A DNA stretch of 64,000 nucleotides from Oceanobacillus sp. Castelsardo (lineage in GTDB: Bacteria; Bacillota; Bacilli; Bacillales; Amphibacillaceae): positions 1 to 64,000 of the forward strand of contig NZ_LYCS01000011.1 of assembly GCF_001659985.1 (NCBI RefSeq). The letters run 5' to 3'. Each line of letters begins with the position of its first letter. Positions within the stretch are counted from its first letter, which is position 1. This document shows, piece by piece, positions 50,807 to 61,138 of this stretch. A program made the position numbers and the translations under genes. The notes under the pieces were generated by a model. It had not been told where the DNA came from. It made no database searches and saw only the letters and a program-made list of their open reading frames with translations.

Positions 50807-53004
50807 CCCATTATGTGATTAATTAAATCTTTCCATAATTTCGTTAGTTCCACGGAATGTTTCTTAGGAAACTCATTTTTATAAAGAAGTTGTTCATAGT
50901 AGCCTGTCAGTTTACCCATTTCACTTGTTCCATAATGGTCATCTACCATTTTAGCAAACTCCCTTAACGTCTGATTTGGATCTTTTACAAGACCTTTTCG
51001 TTGTAAAAGCTTCATGGCATGATGATACGCTTCTTGGAATGTTTTAGCGTCCGCAGTTTTATCCATTTTATAAGAAACCAATTTCGTCCGCCATTGATTT
51101 CTAAATAGATATAGAAAGACTATCGTAATAACAACAAAGACAATAAGAAAAAGCCAACTCCAATTACTAAATGGATTCGTGTCACGATTTTCCGGCAATA
51201 GATTAAAAGCTGTTTCCGCTTCTTCCTCTTCCTGTTTTTCTGTTACTTGCTCCTTTTCTTCTTCGGAATCTGCCGAAGTGTCTAATTCATCATCGTCCGC
51301 TTCCGTGTCTACTTGAGATTCTCCAAAGTAGAAATCCGATAAGTTAGAAAATCCTTGAGTTGGTTCAAACGGCACCCAACCATATTCAGGAAAATATACT
51401 TCTACCCAAGAATGAGCGTTAGCATTTGTAATTTGGTACTTATCAGGTTCACTACCAAAGTTACTTTCTATTAAGTCACCACTAGTAAATCCTTTTACCC
51501 ATCTCGCTGGTATATCAAGTGTTCGAAGCATCACGACCATAGACGTTGAAAAGTTATCACAATACCCAATTTTTGAATCAAATAAAAATTGATCCACATA
51601 ATCTTCATTTCCTTGAGGCACTGGGATATTTTCTGTTTTATATTCATACCCATTTTGATTAAAATACTGTTCAATTGCTTTCGCTTTATCATAGCGATTC
51701 GTTTCATTTGCAGTTATTTCCTCCGCTAAACCTACTACTCTATTTGGCAATGTTGATGGCAATTGTGTATATTTATCTAAAATCTCTTTAGGGTATTCTT
51801 CTGAACTATTTTTCAATTGACTAATGGCAAAGGATGGTATGTCATATTGTATTTGATAAATCAAGTCGGAAGTCGAATCGTTTTCTGTTTGAATTGCACC
51901 GGAATTAGAGTCTAATGAAAATACCGTTTGTGCACCGGTTAAAACTTCTGCTTGATTAATTCCATAAGGATACATCAATTTCCCGATTGACTTATTTTGA
52001 ACTTCTATTATTCCTGTTAACTCTTTAGTTTCGACATGATCTGTATACGTTTCTAATTCTATATGACCATTTAATTGTTCTTTATAGTCTGGCTTCTCCG
52101 ATAACTCCCAGCCTTTTCCTGTATAGATATCCCTTGTCTCGATTCGCCAGTAATGTTGGTCATGAACATAAGCAGTAAATACTGGAGTGTTATCTTGTAC
52201 AAATGACCCTCCTAGTCTTGAGTCATCCTCTCCATATCCTACTTTTTGAATAGTATTACCAAATCCTCCCCCTGCTTCTTCTGCCGCACTATATATAAAA
52301 GGAACAGGATCAGGCCATTGCGGATCAATTTTCGGTACAACAAACCCGACTAGGGTGGAAAAAGCGATGATGGCCAAAAGTGGAAGTAGCCAAGATTTTA
52401 TTTTCCTCATCCACTCAAACCCAATAGAAGCAGGATTGAATTCTTTTAGCAGATTCGCAATCGCTAACGCAACTAAAGAAATAATAAATGCTCGTACAAT
52501 GGATAACGCCGCATCATACGTTGTAAATGTATCTAGTACTGTAATATAAATGAAGGTTAATAAAATAAATAGAAAGATTCGCTTCATTTGGACAAACCAA
52601 TAATGTAGCAAATAGCTCATTAAAGCGATTAAAATAAAAAATAAGAAACTACGAAAAACTGGAGTCAATGTATATAAGTCCCGAGAAATAAGGGCATCCA
52701 TATTAATAGAAAAATCTTTAATCAGTTGCGCCACCCAACCAAGATTCAAAAGGGATTGATCAAAATAGAGCCAATGTATGAGAAATAGAAGGACTATGCC
52801 CTTAACTAGACATGACAGCCACCACTTTAATTGCAGGAAACTAGTTAGAAAACAAAAGAAAGCATAAAAGATAAACACGCTTATACTTTCCGTATCTGTT
52901 ATATCTTGTAAAGGATATAACCATTCCAAAAACAAGAAGCAGCCACATAAATATAGAAGTGAGGTGTAGATAACCGTAGATTTACTTTTTAATAAGGCTT
53001 TCAT
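50803..53004 (-). CDS. yebA: membrane transglutaminase-like protein (TgpA/YebA family)
   Basis: 733 aa. Five or six membrane helices in the first 200 residues, an external transglutaminase-core domain with catalytic Cys in IGYCDNFSTSMVVML, His in NAHSWVEVYF and Asp-equivalent in GWVPFEPTQGF, then an acidic Glu-rich linker (about 555-590), one more membrane helix and a cytosolic DUF4129 tail. Family role: an exported peptide-modifying or protease-like activity with an unknown target. Overlaps the DUF58 gene by four bases in the MoxR-DUF58-transglutaminase operon. Confidence 0.9.
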   Translation of the reverse strand: MKALLKSKSTVIYTSLLYLCGCFLFLEWLYPLQDITDTESISVFIFYAFFCFLTSFLQLKWWLSCLVKGIVLLFLIHWLYFDQSLLNLGWVAQLIKDFSINMDALISRDLYTLTPVFRSFLFFILIALMSYLLHYWFVQMKRIFLFILLTFIYITVLDTFTTYDAALSIVRAFIISLVALAIANLLKEFNPASIGFEWMRKIKSWLLPLLAIIAFSTLVGFVVPKIDPQWPDPVPFIYSAAEEAGGGFGNTIQKVGYGEDDSRLGGSFVQDNTPVFTAYVHDQHYWRIETRDIYTGKGWELSEKPDYKEQLNGHIELETYTDHVETKELTGIIEVQNKSIGKLMYPYGINQAEVLTGAQTVFSLDSNSGAIQTENDSTSDLIYQIQYDIPSFAISQLKNSSEEYPKEILDKYTQLPSTLPNRVVGLAEEITANETNRYDKAKAIEQYFNQNGYEYKTENIPVPQGNEDYVDQFLFDSKIGYCDNFSTSMVVMLRTLDIPARWVKGFTSGDLIESNFGSEPDKYQITNANAHSWVEVYFPEYGWVPFEPTQGFSNLSDFYFGESQVDTEADDDELDTSADSEEEKEQVTEKQEEEEAETAFNLLPENRDTNPFSNWSWLFLIVFVVITIVFLYLFRNQWRTKLVSYKMDKTADAKTFQEAYHHAMKLLQRKGLVKDPNQTLREFAKMVDDHYGTSEMGKLTGYYEQLLYKNEFPKKHSVELTKLWKDLINHIMG

Positions 53005-54278
53005 CTTATATCCACCTCAATTGGCTTTTTCACTAATTTTTCTTCCGTAATAATTTGTGTTCCTATTCCTTCCCTTTTAAATCGGTGTAACGTTAATCGA
53101 TCAGACTCCGTGATCAAAGTAGAGGATTGTATAAACACGACCACCACTTGTTTCATTCGTTTACTCATTTGATCAATCGTTTGTTTGAATGTTTCATCCA
53201 TATAAGTCGTCATCACAAAAACAATATCTCCATTGTTCATTCGAAGCATTTGTTCTTTTAATAATAATCCAAATGACTCCATTCCAGTTGGTTGTAACGT
53301 AGTCAAATGTTCTATCACTCTATTTCTTAAACCGACTTCTTTATTAAGGGTAAAATAATTATTCCCTTTTTTCCCTGTAATGGTTATTAAATTAACTCTC
53401 GTATGTTGCTTTCGGAATGCTTCTATTAGACCTAGTGTTAATTCGATAGATCCCTCAAAGGCAAGTGGGTTTAATGATGGATTATTACAGCTATCTAAAG
53501 CAAGCAATATATTTGAACTTTTTTCTTGTTCAAATTCCTTCGTCATCATCGTATTTTTTCTCGCTGTCTGCTTCCAATCAATCCAAGTGAAACGATCGCC
53601 AGGTTCATATTCACGCACCCCAACCGCTATGTTTGTATTTACTACAGAATGATTTGCTTCGGAAGCCAATTTTCCTTGTTCCGAGTTACTTAAGAAATGA
53701 AGGTTTCGAACGGATAATGGTTTTGGATGTACGAATAGTTCATCTTCCACTTGGAATATATGCTCCTTTTTCACAAACCCAAAGACATCTCCAGTCTTCA
53801 CGCGAATTTCTTGCAAGGAATGTTTCCCTCTTGGAATTTGATCAAGGGTATACGTGATTTCAATATTACGATTAAACCAAGGCAAAACAGCTTTTTTTAC
53901 TTTTCTATCCCGCTTTAAGTTATTGGGTTGATTCATTGATTCATATTTTCGTTGACCATTATCCAGCCGATTTAAAGAATGAGAAAACACTTCTTCTACC
54001 AGACAGTAATAGATAGGGAATGGTATATTTCGCTTCAAATTTATCGAAACGGTTATAGATTCCCCCGCATGTACCACTTTCTTCGATAAGCTTCTAGAAA
54101 CTTGCCAATTTCTAATTGGATACATTAGAAAACCTATATGATAGACAAAAATCGGTAGAAAGCCAGAAAATAAAAACCAGCTTACAAATCCACCTTGAAA
54201 CATGGCATAGGAAAATAAAATCGAGATTAGAATGAAAACAAAAAATAAATTGAAAAGGAATTTTAGTGAATTTTTCAT
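53001..54278 (-). CDS. yeaD: DUF58 domain protein (YeaD)
   Basis: 425 aa. Two membrane helices near the N-terminus (residues 6-25 and 29-49), then a long DUF58/vWA-like region. The hallmark REYEPGDRFTWIDWKQTARK is followed by MMTKEFEQEKSSNILLALDS. DUF58 proteins are constant partners of MoxR ATPases. Starts three bases after the MoxR gene stop and overlaps the transglutaminase gene. Confidence 0.9.
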   Translation of the reverse strand: MKNSLKFLFNLFFVFILISILFSYAMFQGGFVSWFLFSGFLPIFVYHIGFLMYPIRNWQVSRSLSKKVVHAGESITVSINLKRNIPFPIYYCLVEEVFSHSLNRLDNGQRKYESMNQPNNLKRDRKVKKAVLPWFNRNIEITYTLDQIPRGKHSLQEIRVKTGDVFGFVKKEHIFQVEDELFVHPKPLSVRNLHFLSNSEQGKLASEANHSVVNTNIAVGVREYEPGDRFTWIDWKQTARKNTMMTKEFEQEKSSNILLALDSCNNPSLNPLAFEGSIELTLGLIEAFRKQHTRVNLITITGKKGNNYFTLNKEVGLRNRVIEHLTTLQPTGMESFGLLLKEQMLRMNNGDIVFVMTTYMDETFKQTIDQMSKRMKQVVVVFIQSSTLITESDRLTLHRFKREGIGTQIITEEKLVKKPIEVDIR

Positions 54279-54281
54279 TTA

Positions 54282-55238
54282 CTAAAATTCCTTTCGAATG
54301 GGAATTTGTGTTGATTTTACAATTTGGGAAATAACCTCTTCACTTGTCATTCCCTCGTATCTTGCTTCTGAAGTAAGAATAATACGATGACCGAAAACAA
54401 ACGGAACTAAAAATTTCACATCATCTGGCAAAACATAATCCCGACCATAAATATATGCATAAGCCTTCGCTGCTTTCATTAAAGCAATGGCTCCCCTTGG
54501 ACTTACCCCTAAATAGGTGGCAATATCTTCACGTGTCTTCGTTACTAAATGAATGATATACTCTTGAATACTTTTATCGATATAAACCTCTTTTACCTCT
54601 TGTTGTACTTGAATCAATTCTTCCTTTGTCATCACAGCTTGTATTCCCTCAATTGGATGGTTTCTAGAGGTGCGCTCTAAAATCTTTAACTCTTCCATAA
54701 ATGTAGGATACCCCATTTTTAACTTCAAAATAAAACGATCTAATTGCGCTTCTGGTAATGGGTAGGTTCCTTCATATTCAATTGGGTTTTGGGTTGCCAT
54801 AACAAAGAAGGGCTTTTGGAGAGGGATCGTATTTCCATCAACGGTAATATTCTTCTCTTCCATTGCTTCAAGGAGTGACGATTGCGTCTTCGGAGAGGTA
54901 CGATTTATTTCATCAGCAAGAACGATATTACCTAAGATTGGGCCAGGTCGAAATTCGAATTCTAATTCTTTCGGATTATAAATTGAAATTCCGGTTACAT
55001 CTGATGGAAGTAAGTCTGGGGTGAATTGAACTCTTCTAAAATCACAATCTAGTGATTTCGCTAATGCCCTTACAAGCATAGTTTTCCCAACACCTGGAAC
55101 ATCTTCCAAAAGCACATGGCCTTCAGCAAGTAAAGCTACTAAACTCAGTGTTGCAACATCCTCTTTTCCAATCATTACTTTATTGATATTCGTTAACACT
55201 TTTTCAACTTTTTCATTATAAACTGTTATTCCTTGCAC
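54282..55238 (-). CDS. yeaC: MoxR-type AAA+ ATPase (YeaC)
   Basis: 318 aa. Walker A VPGVGKTMLVRALA, Walker B ADEINRTSPKTQSSLLEAME, sensor ATQNPIEYEGTYPLPEAQLDRF, and the C-terminal lid with VSPRGAIALMKAAKAYA. MoxR ATPases act as chaperones that fit metal cofactors or assemble their vWA partners. First gene of the three-gene operon preceding guaA. Confidence 0.95.
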   Translation of the reverse strand: MQGITVYNEKVEKVLTNINKVMIGKEDVATLSLVALLAEGHVLLEDVPGVGKTMLVRALAKSLDCDFRRVQFTPDLLPSDVTGISIYNPKELEFEFRPGPILGNIVLADEINRTSPKTQSSLLEAMEEKNITVDGNTIPLQKPFFVMATQNPIEYEGTYPLPEAQLDRFILKLKMGYPTFMEELKILERTSRNHPIEGIQAVMTKEELIQVQQEVKEVYIDKSIQEYIIHLVTKTREDIATYLGVSPRGAIALMKAAKAYAYIYGRDYVLPDDVKFLVPFVFGHRIILTSEARYEGMTSEEVISQIVKSTQIPIRKEF

Positions 55239-55369
55239 CTTTTTCTACGCCCCTCTCGAATAGATTTTATATATCAACTATACATGAAATAACAAAGCGA
55301 AAAACAGTAGAAGTATTTGTAAATTGTCTTCCTGACTTGCGCTGTCCTTCATCAACTTAAATCCATCAC

Positions 55370-55396
55370 AAAAGGTTTCGTCATGATGACGAAACC
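55370..55396 (-). terminator. terminator of the amidase gene
   Basis: GGTTTCGTCAT/ATGACGAAACC stem followed on the minus strand by TTTTG. Confidence 0.75.
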
Positions 55397-55406
55397 AATA
55401 ATATGA

Positions 55407-56906
55407 TTACTGAAAATACGGATTACCCTTCATACCTACCCATAAATCAGACTGCTCCAATTGGTAGGCTAGTTGTAATAAACAATGTTCTTCCCCTTTT
55501 TGTGCCATCACTTGCACTCCAAGCGGCAACCCATTCTCAGATAAATAAACTGGCACAGACATGGCTGGTTGGCCAGTAAGGTTCGCTAGTTGAGTAAATG
55601 GTGTATACGTTAAGCTTGGTAAAAACATATCATAGACGATTTGTTGTTGTTCTTCTACATTTCTCACTTTCGAAATTTCTTCTACGTATCTCTTGTGTTT
55701 TTCTTTATTTGGTGTGAGCTCTCCTATACTTGGAGCGGTAGAAGCTGTAGTAGGAGTTATATATAAATCATACATTCTATGGAAATTCACCATTTGTTCC
55801 GCTGCTTTATCCCAAGACGCTAGACTCTCAGAATACATTGCCGCCGAAACGGACTTACCTGCTTGGTTAAGTACCCAAGATTCCATTTCCATGTCTTCTG
55901 CTGTCAACTCTCTACCAAGTGCGTGTTCCATCCCAATAATTGTTGCGTTCATTTCCCCGCTGTTCATTAGGTAATAGTCCTTCATTAGCTGCACACCGTC
56001 GACAGGACCATCCACCTCTTCCACATAATGCCCTTCTGATTCTAAGACTTTCACTAAGTTCTCGACCGCTATTCTTGCATCCTTTGAGACCGGAGTTCCA
56101 ACGGGGGACTTCGTTGAAAATGCAATACGCAATGGCTTTTTAAAAGGTTTAACCATTGTTTCCTTATAATTCTCCGTAAATAATGGTGTTTGGTAAGCTG
56201 CTTCTGGCTGAACTACTTGCAATACATCAAGCATTGCAGCACTATCCCTTACACTTTTACTTAAAACAAAGTCAATCGATGCCCCTTGCCATTGTCTTCC
56301 AACTCCAGGTCCAACTGGAGTCCGTCCTCTTGTTGGTTTTAAACCAAATAGGCTTGTAAATGAAGCAGGAATTCGAATCGAACCACCACCATCACTTGCA
56401 CCCGCTAGAGGAACCACTCCAGATGCAATTGCTGCTGAAGCACCCCCACTTGATCCACCAGGTGAAAACTCCTTATTCCATGGATTTCGTGTAGGTCCAT
56501 AAAGCTTTGGCTCTGTTATGTTTTTCAATGCAAATTCTGGAGTATTCGTGTGTCCCATAAAATGAAAACCAGCATCACGAAACCTTTTCACAAAATAGGA
56601 ATCGACTTTTGACATATTTCCTTGTAAAAGCTTGGAACCAGCTGTCAACGGTTCCCCCTCTATTGACTGACTAATATTTTTCATTAAAATTGGCACGCCA
56701 TTAAATGGCGCATTTTCAATAGATAAGTTCTCCGCCTCTTTTAACGCCTGTTCTTTCCTAGTATGTGTAACAATATTTAGGGCTGGTTGTACTTCTTCCA
56801 ACCGCTTAAAGGCGATTTCCATTAATTCCTTGGCAGATACTTCTTTTTTCCGAATAAGGGTTGCCATCTCTGTAGCATCAAGTGATAAAAACGTTTCAAT
56901 ATTCAT
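55407..56906 (-). CDS. amidase-signature family amidase
   Basis: 499 aa from ATG (MNIETFLSLDATEMATLIRK); the frame is open 25 codons further but AGGTG sits right before this start. Catalytic triad seen: Lys in VPILMKNISQ, the GSSGGASAAIASGVV Ser and the nucleophile Ser in SDGGGSIRIPAS. C-terminal LANLTGQPAMSVPVYLSENG. It is not a GatA (no GatB/C context, shorter motifs differ). Substrate unknown. Lies 71 bases after the 59-aa gene of the ger operon, same strand. Confidence 0.88.
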   Translation of the reverse strand: MNIETFLSLDATEMATLIRKKEVSAKELMEIAFKRLEEVQPALNIVTHTRKEQALKEAENLSIENAPFNGVPILMKNISQSIEGEPLTAGSKLLQGNMSKVDSYFVKRFRDAGFHFMGHTNTPEFALKNITEPKLYGPTRNPWNKEFSPGGSSGGASAAIASGVVPLAGASDGGGSIRIPASFTSLFGLKPTRGRTPVGPGVGRQWQGASIDFVLSKSVRDSAAMLDVLQVVQPEAAYQTPLFTENYKETMVKPFKKPLRIAFSTKSPVGTPVSKDARIAVENLVKVLESEGHYVEEVDGPVDGVQLMKDYYLMNSGEMNATIIGMEHALGRELTAEDMEMESWVLNQAGKSVSAAMYSESLASWDKAAEQMVNFHRMYDLYITPTTASTAPSIGELTPNKEKHKRYVEEISKVRNVEEQQQIVYDMFLPSLTYTPFTQLANLTGQPAMSVPVYLSENGLPLGVQVMAQKGEEHCLLQLAYQLEQSDLWVGMKGNPYFQ

Positions 56907-56977
56907 AGGTACACCTCTTTTGGTAATATTCCCCACTCCTTCTATCTTAGTTGAGAAACCAATATAAAAGCAACCAA

Positions 56978-57157
56978 TCATTGTGATGGTTGCTCTTGAC
57001 CTTCTTTATTCTTCTTTTCTTCCCTCTTCCACGGAGGATCCAACGCTTCATGAAGCACTTGATTCACTTTATACACAAGAAACGGGACAATAAAAGCAAG
57101 CAATGTATAAAACCACTCTAATAGCGTTGGAAATCTTTCTAGGATTGAATCCCACAT
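56978..57157 (-). CDS. small membrane protein of the ger operon, 59 aa
   Basis: ATG three bases after the gerC-type stop opens a 59-codon frame. Residues 1-34 are amphipathic to hydrophobic with one membrane helix (LLEWFYTLLAFIVPFLVYKV), followed by a charged Lys/Glu tail (PPWKREEKKNKEGQ). GGGGAGGATTAATTC precedes ATG. Adjacent and same-strand to the receptor genes, it is likely part of the receptor unit. Some ger operons encode an additional small subunit; identity with such a D subunit is inference. Confidence 0.65.
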   Translation of the reverse strand: MWDSILERFPTLLEWFYTLLAFIVPFLVYKVNQVLHEALDPPWKREEKKNKEGQEQPSQ

Positions 57158-57160
57158 GAA

Positions 57161-58330
57161 TTAATCCTCCCCGTGTTTACCTTTCGTTCGTGCTGAAGAC
57201 CCTGGCCTGGATAATGCGGATTTCACATCAATGGTAATATCACTTTTCGAAAAATAATTCTCACCATGATCCCAGTTATCCTCTACTTCCTTCCATAAAT
57301 CGTAATGGTACATGCGCAAATGATCATGAAGAGAAAGGACATCCACTTTGTATTCATCTTTTACTAAACTAATTGCATCTTCAACATTTTTTTTAACTTC
57401 TTCATTTAATACTTTCTCAAACCTTTTTACTTCCTTCTCAGTATCTAAATCTCGTGACCCGGTATACTCGGCAACTTGCGCCTCTAATCCTATATTCACA
57501 TGGAACCTTAAACCATCCTTATCTTTATTCTTTAATTGAACCTTACTTTTCCCTTTTAAAATTAGAAAACTTACCTGATCCCCTGCAATTTCTGTCGTAA
57601 TTGTTCCTCCTTGATTCTTACCAATGATAAAATTAACCCCCCTTGCTTCATCACCTTCAAGTATACCCACCATTTGATCGGTGTACCCAAGAAACACTGC
57701 AAAGCCGTCATATTCAACACTATTTTCTTTAAGGATTGACAATAGTGGAATCATAAAACTTCGGTCATCTAACATTAACTCTTGAATATTCCCCATACTA
57801 ATTGGTCCTATCGTAATAGAGGATCTTTTATTTTCCGTTAACTCACTAATATATTGGGATGGGATTTTCACTTGTTCGGGTTCAATCTCCAGGAAATCAC
57901 TTGCCTTGCCGTCTGCAATTGCCAATAATATTCCACGCCTCATATCCGGTAACCGAAGAAACACATCCATGACATTACCAAATGATCCCTCCTTTTCAGC
58001 AACCTCCCTTGAAATAATAACGAAATCCAAATGTTCTATATTTACAACACGATTTGCTTGCCTACCGATATAACCGTTAATCTCTTGCAAGGTTTCCCCT
58101 GCCCCACTTAAATTCCGATAGGCCTTTCCTCCCCCGGCCTCGGTAGGCGTACCTAACCCAGCTGGAACAACAAATTGTTCCGTCATTTCAAATTTTGCAC
58201 CTTGTTCCTCAGCTAAATCAATAGCAACCCCAAATAAAAATCCTCTTTCTTCAATTTCAACATTATCCCAACAACCTGATAGAAAGAGTAGCAACACCAC
58301 CAGGAATAATATACCTTTTCTACTTTTCAC
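57161..58330 (-). CDS. spore germination lipoprotein, GerAC family
   Basis: C subunit of a GerA-type germinant receptor in the inner spore membrane. Lipobox LLLFLSGCWDNVEIEERGFL (Cys20) is the family hallmark; the N-terminal domain has VNIEHLDFVIISREVAE and the C-terminal domain GLRFHVNIGLEAQVAEYTG. 389 aa. Overlaps the permease-like gene by 11 bases. Which germinant it reads is not deducible. Confidence 0.9.
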   Translation of the reverse strand: MKSRKGILFLVVLLLFLSGCWDNVEIEERGFLFGVAIDLAEEQGAKFEMTEQFVVPAGLGTPTEAGGGKAYRNLSGAGETLQEINGYIGRQANRVVNIEHLDFVIISREVAEKEGSFGNVMDVFLRLPDMRRGILLAIADGKASDFLEIEPEQVKIPSQYISELTENKRSSITIGPISMGNIQELMLDDRSFMIPLLSILKENSVEYDGFAVFLGYTDQMVGILEGDEARGVNFIIGKNQGGTITTEIAGDQVSFLILKGKSKVQLKNKDKDGLRFHVNIGLEAQVAEYTGSRDLDTEKEVKRFEKVLNEEVKKNVEDAISLVKDEYKVDVLSLHDHLRMYHYDLWKEVEDNWDHGENYFSKSDITIDVKSALSRPGSSARTKGKHGED

Positions 58331-59426
58331 GTTTTTTCACTCCTCTTATGAGGTACATTCCCCATAATAAGATGGTGACAAAGAAAATTAAACCTAGATC
58401 CAAATAACTCACATAATTACCGAATTGTTCGACCTCTATATAATCTTTCGGCATTGTAGTAATGATAAAAATCAACGGGGTAAGACAAAGCGTCACTTTT
58501 ATTTTGTTTAATTTCGGAAAGACCAACGTTATTGCCAAAACAGCAATGTCAAATGAGATTGCTGTTGTTGTAAAAATCCCCATAATCCATATCACATAAA
58601 AAACGGATTCAATTCGCTCAAAAAATCCTCCAGGAATCTCGATGGCTTTAGCTAAATCAATAATTGGTAATCGAAGCACTTCTGTGGCTGAACCAAATAC
58701 AGCAATACATGTGAAATAAATAAGAACATAGAGCATAACTACAAAGCCCATTCCAACAGCTGCCATACCCGGTGCCCTCTTTGGCTGCCTAACAAACGCT
58801 ATGTAAAAAAATAAAACACCAATTCCTGAATAAGATAACGCACTTTTCATCGTTCCTTGCATGTATCCTTGTACATCTGTCTTAAATACCGGTAGCACAT
58901 TACTTAATTCCATATATCCAATAGAAAAAAAGACTAAAATAATGACTGCAATAAAGATAAAAGGTAAAAACAAGGAGTTTAAACGAAAAATTCCAGCTCT
59001 TGATCCAGAAACAGCATATACAACAACCCACAAAAAGGATAACGTTATAATTTCGATTGGTGTGTTTCTGAAAAGATATTGTTCAGAAATCACCCCAATT
59101 GCACGCACTTCAAATGCAGTTATTAATATACCTTCGAGTGCAAATAGCAAGGTTAATATAACTGCTATAGGCTTTGATACTAATGATGAAGCATACTCCA
59201 AAAAGGACTGATTCGGAAAAAAAGAAGCTAATTTAGCCACAAACCAAGCTAAAAGGATAGCGACTATACCCGAAACGACGATAGGAATCCAACCATCTGC
59301 CGCGTTTGTTACTCCAGCTAGCATTCGTGGCAAACTCAATACTACGACAGCAATAAGCATGGAAGGAACGAGAACCATTATATCTCGGGTTTTAATCATT
59401 TTGTCTCCATATTTAAACGTACTCAT
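58320..59426 (-). CDS. spore germination permease, GerAB family
   Basis: B subunit, an APC-fold transporter-like protein with about ten membrane helices (residues 14-34 first, last near 345-365). Typical elements: VLVPSMLIAVVVLSLPRMLA and VSYLDLGLIFFVTILLWGMY. 368 aa. In related receptors it binds the germinant. Five bases separate it from the A subunit gene. Confidence 0.9.
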   Translation of the reverse strand: MSTFKYGDKMIKTRDIMVLVPSMLIAVVVLSLPRMLAGVTNAADGWIPIVVSGIVAILLAWFVAKLASFFPNQSFLEYASSLVSKPIAVILTLLFALEGILITAFEVRAIGVISEQYLFRNTPIEIITLSFLWVVVYAVSGSRAGIFRLNSLFLPFIFIAVIILVFFSIGYMELSNVLPVFKTDVQGYMQGTMKSALSYSGIGVLFFYIAFVRQPKRAPGMAAVGMGFVVMLYVLIYFTCIAVFGSATEVLRLPIIDLAKAIEIPGGFFERIESVFYVIWIMGIFTTTAISFDIAVLAITLVFPKLNKIKVTLCLTPLIFIITTMPKDYIEVEQFGNYVSYLDLGLIFFVTILLWGMYLIRGVKKREK

Positions 59427-59431
59427 AATGA

Positions 59432-60988
59432 CTATTCCTTCCTTTTTTCTGTTTTAATGTCTCCCGACTTGTTATCCATTGGTCTTAGATAAGTCGGACG
59501 CTGGGTTAATTTTGTAATTGGTGCCCTAAGTATTAGGTCTTTCCAATCCTTTATAAAAGTAGGAGCAAAAGGAGTGCTATAAGGAACTCCAATACTCTTT
59601 AAATTAACAAGATGAATATTAACCATAATGTACACTAAAATGATTCCATATAATCCCAAGAAAGATGCTGCAATCATAAATGCAAATCGAACCGTTCGAA
59701 AGGCAATGGCAACACTATAGGTAGGTATACTAAAGGATGCGATAGCAGTTAATGCCGTAACAATGACCATAATTGGACTAACTATCCCCGCACTGACTGC
59801 AGCATCACCAATAACTAACCCACCGACAATGCCAATCGTTTGCCCAATAACTTTAGGCAGACGGATCCCCGCTTCATGTAAAATTTCAAACGTTATTCCC
59901 ATAAGTATCGCTTCAATGGCTGCTGGAAATGGTACCCCTTCCCTTGACGCAGCAATAGAAAACGCCAATGTACTTGGTATCATCCCAGGATGATAGGAAA
60001 CGAGTGCAATATATAATGCTGGCAAAAACAATGCAAAAAAGGCGGATAAATACCGTAGTAATCTTAATAATGTTGCACTTAGCCATCTTTGATTGTAATC
60101 CCCCATTGATTGCAAAGAATCCCCAATAGTAGCAGGTGCAATTAGAGCAAATGGGGTCCCATCCACTAAAATAGCTAGTTTTCCTTGCACTAAATGGTAA
60201 GATACATTATCAGGTCGCTCCGTATTTAATATTTGTGGAAAAGGAGAAAGAAAACTATCTTCAATCCATTGCTCTACATACGAGGAATCGGAAACAAAAT
60301 CCATGTCAATCGTCTCCAGCCTTCGATTTACCTCATCTACCAAATCAGGATTCGTAATGCCCTCAACATAGCATAGAATTAGCTTTTGCTTTGATCGCTT
60401 TCCCACTTCATGTTGCTTAAATCGTAAATTGGGGTCTTTGATATCACGGCGAATTAATGCCATGTTTGTTGCAATATTTTCAACAAACCCATCCTTTGGA
60501 CCACGGATTAATGTCTCGGAATCAGGGGGTTCGATGGAACGTGTTTCCCCACCGGTTGTTCCCATTAAAAGAACTGTTTCATAACCATCTAAATAAAAAG
60601 CCGTATTCCCATTCAAAACCGCGAAAGAAATATCATCCATATTATTTGATTTTTGTATATCTGTAATAGCAACAACTTCTTTATGAATCTGATCTAAAAT
60701 TTGTTTGGAATCGATTTGTTTTAAATTTAACTGGATTGTTTTTAAAATATTGTTGTTGATTAGCTGTTCGTCCGTAATCCCACTTATATATACAATAGCC
60801 GCTCTCTTTACTAAACCACCAATAATTAATTCACGTATAACTAAATCACCGGGGTCACCAAGTAATTGCTTCATATTATGTAAATTATCATCTAAGTTCT
60901 TCGTTATTTTTGTACTAAAACTAGTTTTTGATTTTTCTTTTGATTGCTTTCTGTTTAATAACCGGTTAAACAATGAAGGTCTCGTCAT
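59432..60988 (-). CDS. spore germination protein, GerAA family
   Basis: A subunit, 518 aa. The hydrophilic N-terminal domain (DPGDLVIRELIIGGLVKRAA ... GPKDGFVENIATNMALIRRD) precedes four to six membrane helices with SYHPGMIPSTLAFSIAASRE and LPKVIGQTIGIVGGLVIGDA, all hallmark sequences. First gene of gerA-gerB-gerC-59aa. A forespore sigma-G promoter is expected upstream; I could not assign boxes convincingly. Confidence 0.93.
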   Translation of the reverse strand: MTRPSLFNRLLNRKQSKEKSKTSFSTKITKNLDDNLHNMKQLLGDPGDLVIRELIIGGLVKRAAIVYISGITDEQLINNNILKTIQLNLKQIDSKQILDQIHKEVVAITDIQKSNNMDDISFAVLNGNTAFYLDGYETVLLMGTTGGETRSIEPPDSETLIRGPKDGFVENIATNMALIRRDIKDPNLRFKQHEVGKRSKQKLILCYVEGITNPDLVDEVNRRLETIDMDFVSDSSYVEQWIEDSFLSPFPQILNTERPDNVSYHLVQGKLAILVDGTPFALIAPATIGDSLQSMGDYNQRWLSATLLRLLRYLSAFFALFLPALYIALVSYHPGMIPSTLAFSIAASREGVPFPAAIEAILMGITFEILHEAGIRLPKVIGQTIGIVGGLVIGDAAVSAGIVSPIMVIVTALTAIASFSIPTYSVAIAFRTVRFAFMIAASFLGLYGIILVYIMVNIHLVNLKSIGVPYSTPFAPTFIKDWKDLILRAPITKLTQRPTYLRPMDNKSGDIKTEKRKE

Positions 60989-61138
60989 GTTTATCCCCCA
61001 AGGAAATAATAATATTCCTTTTTAATCTCCCAAATGTATCCACTTTTATACAAAAATATATTTACAGAAAAAGTATATCTTGTTTAGATAATGACAAACT
61101 ATGGATACCAATATGAATAGTGGAGGTAGACCATTAGA

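Noticed and set aside
60989-61138. sigma-G promoter of the germination operon
   Set aside because: Several AT-rich candidates but none with both boxes at acceptable spacing.
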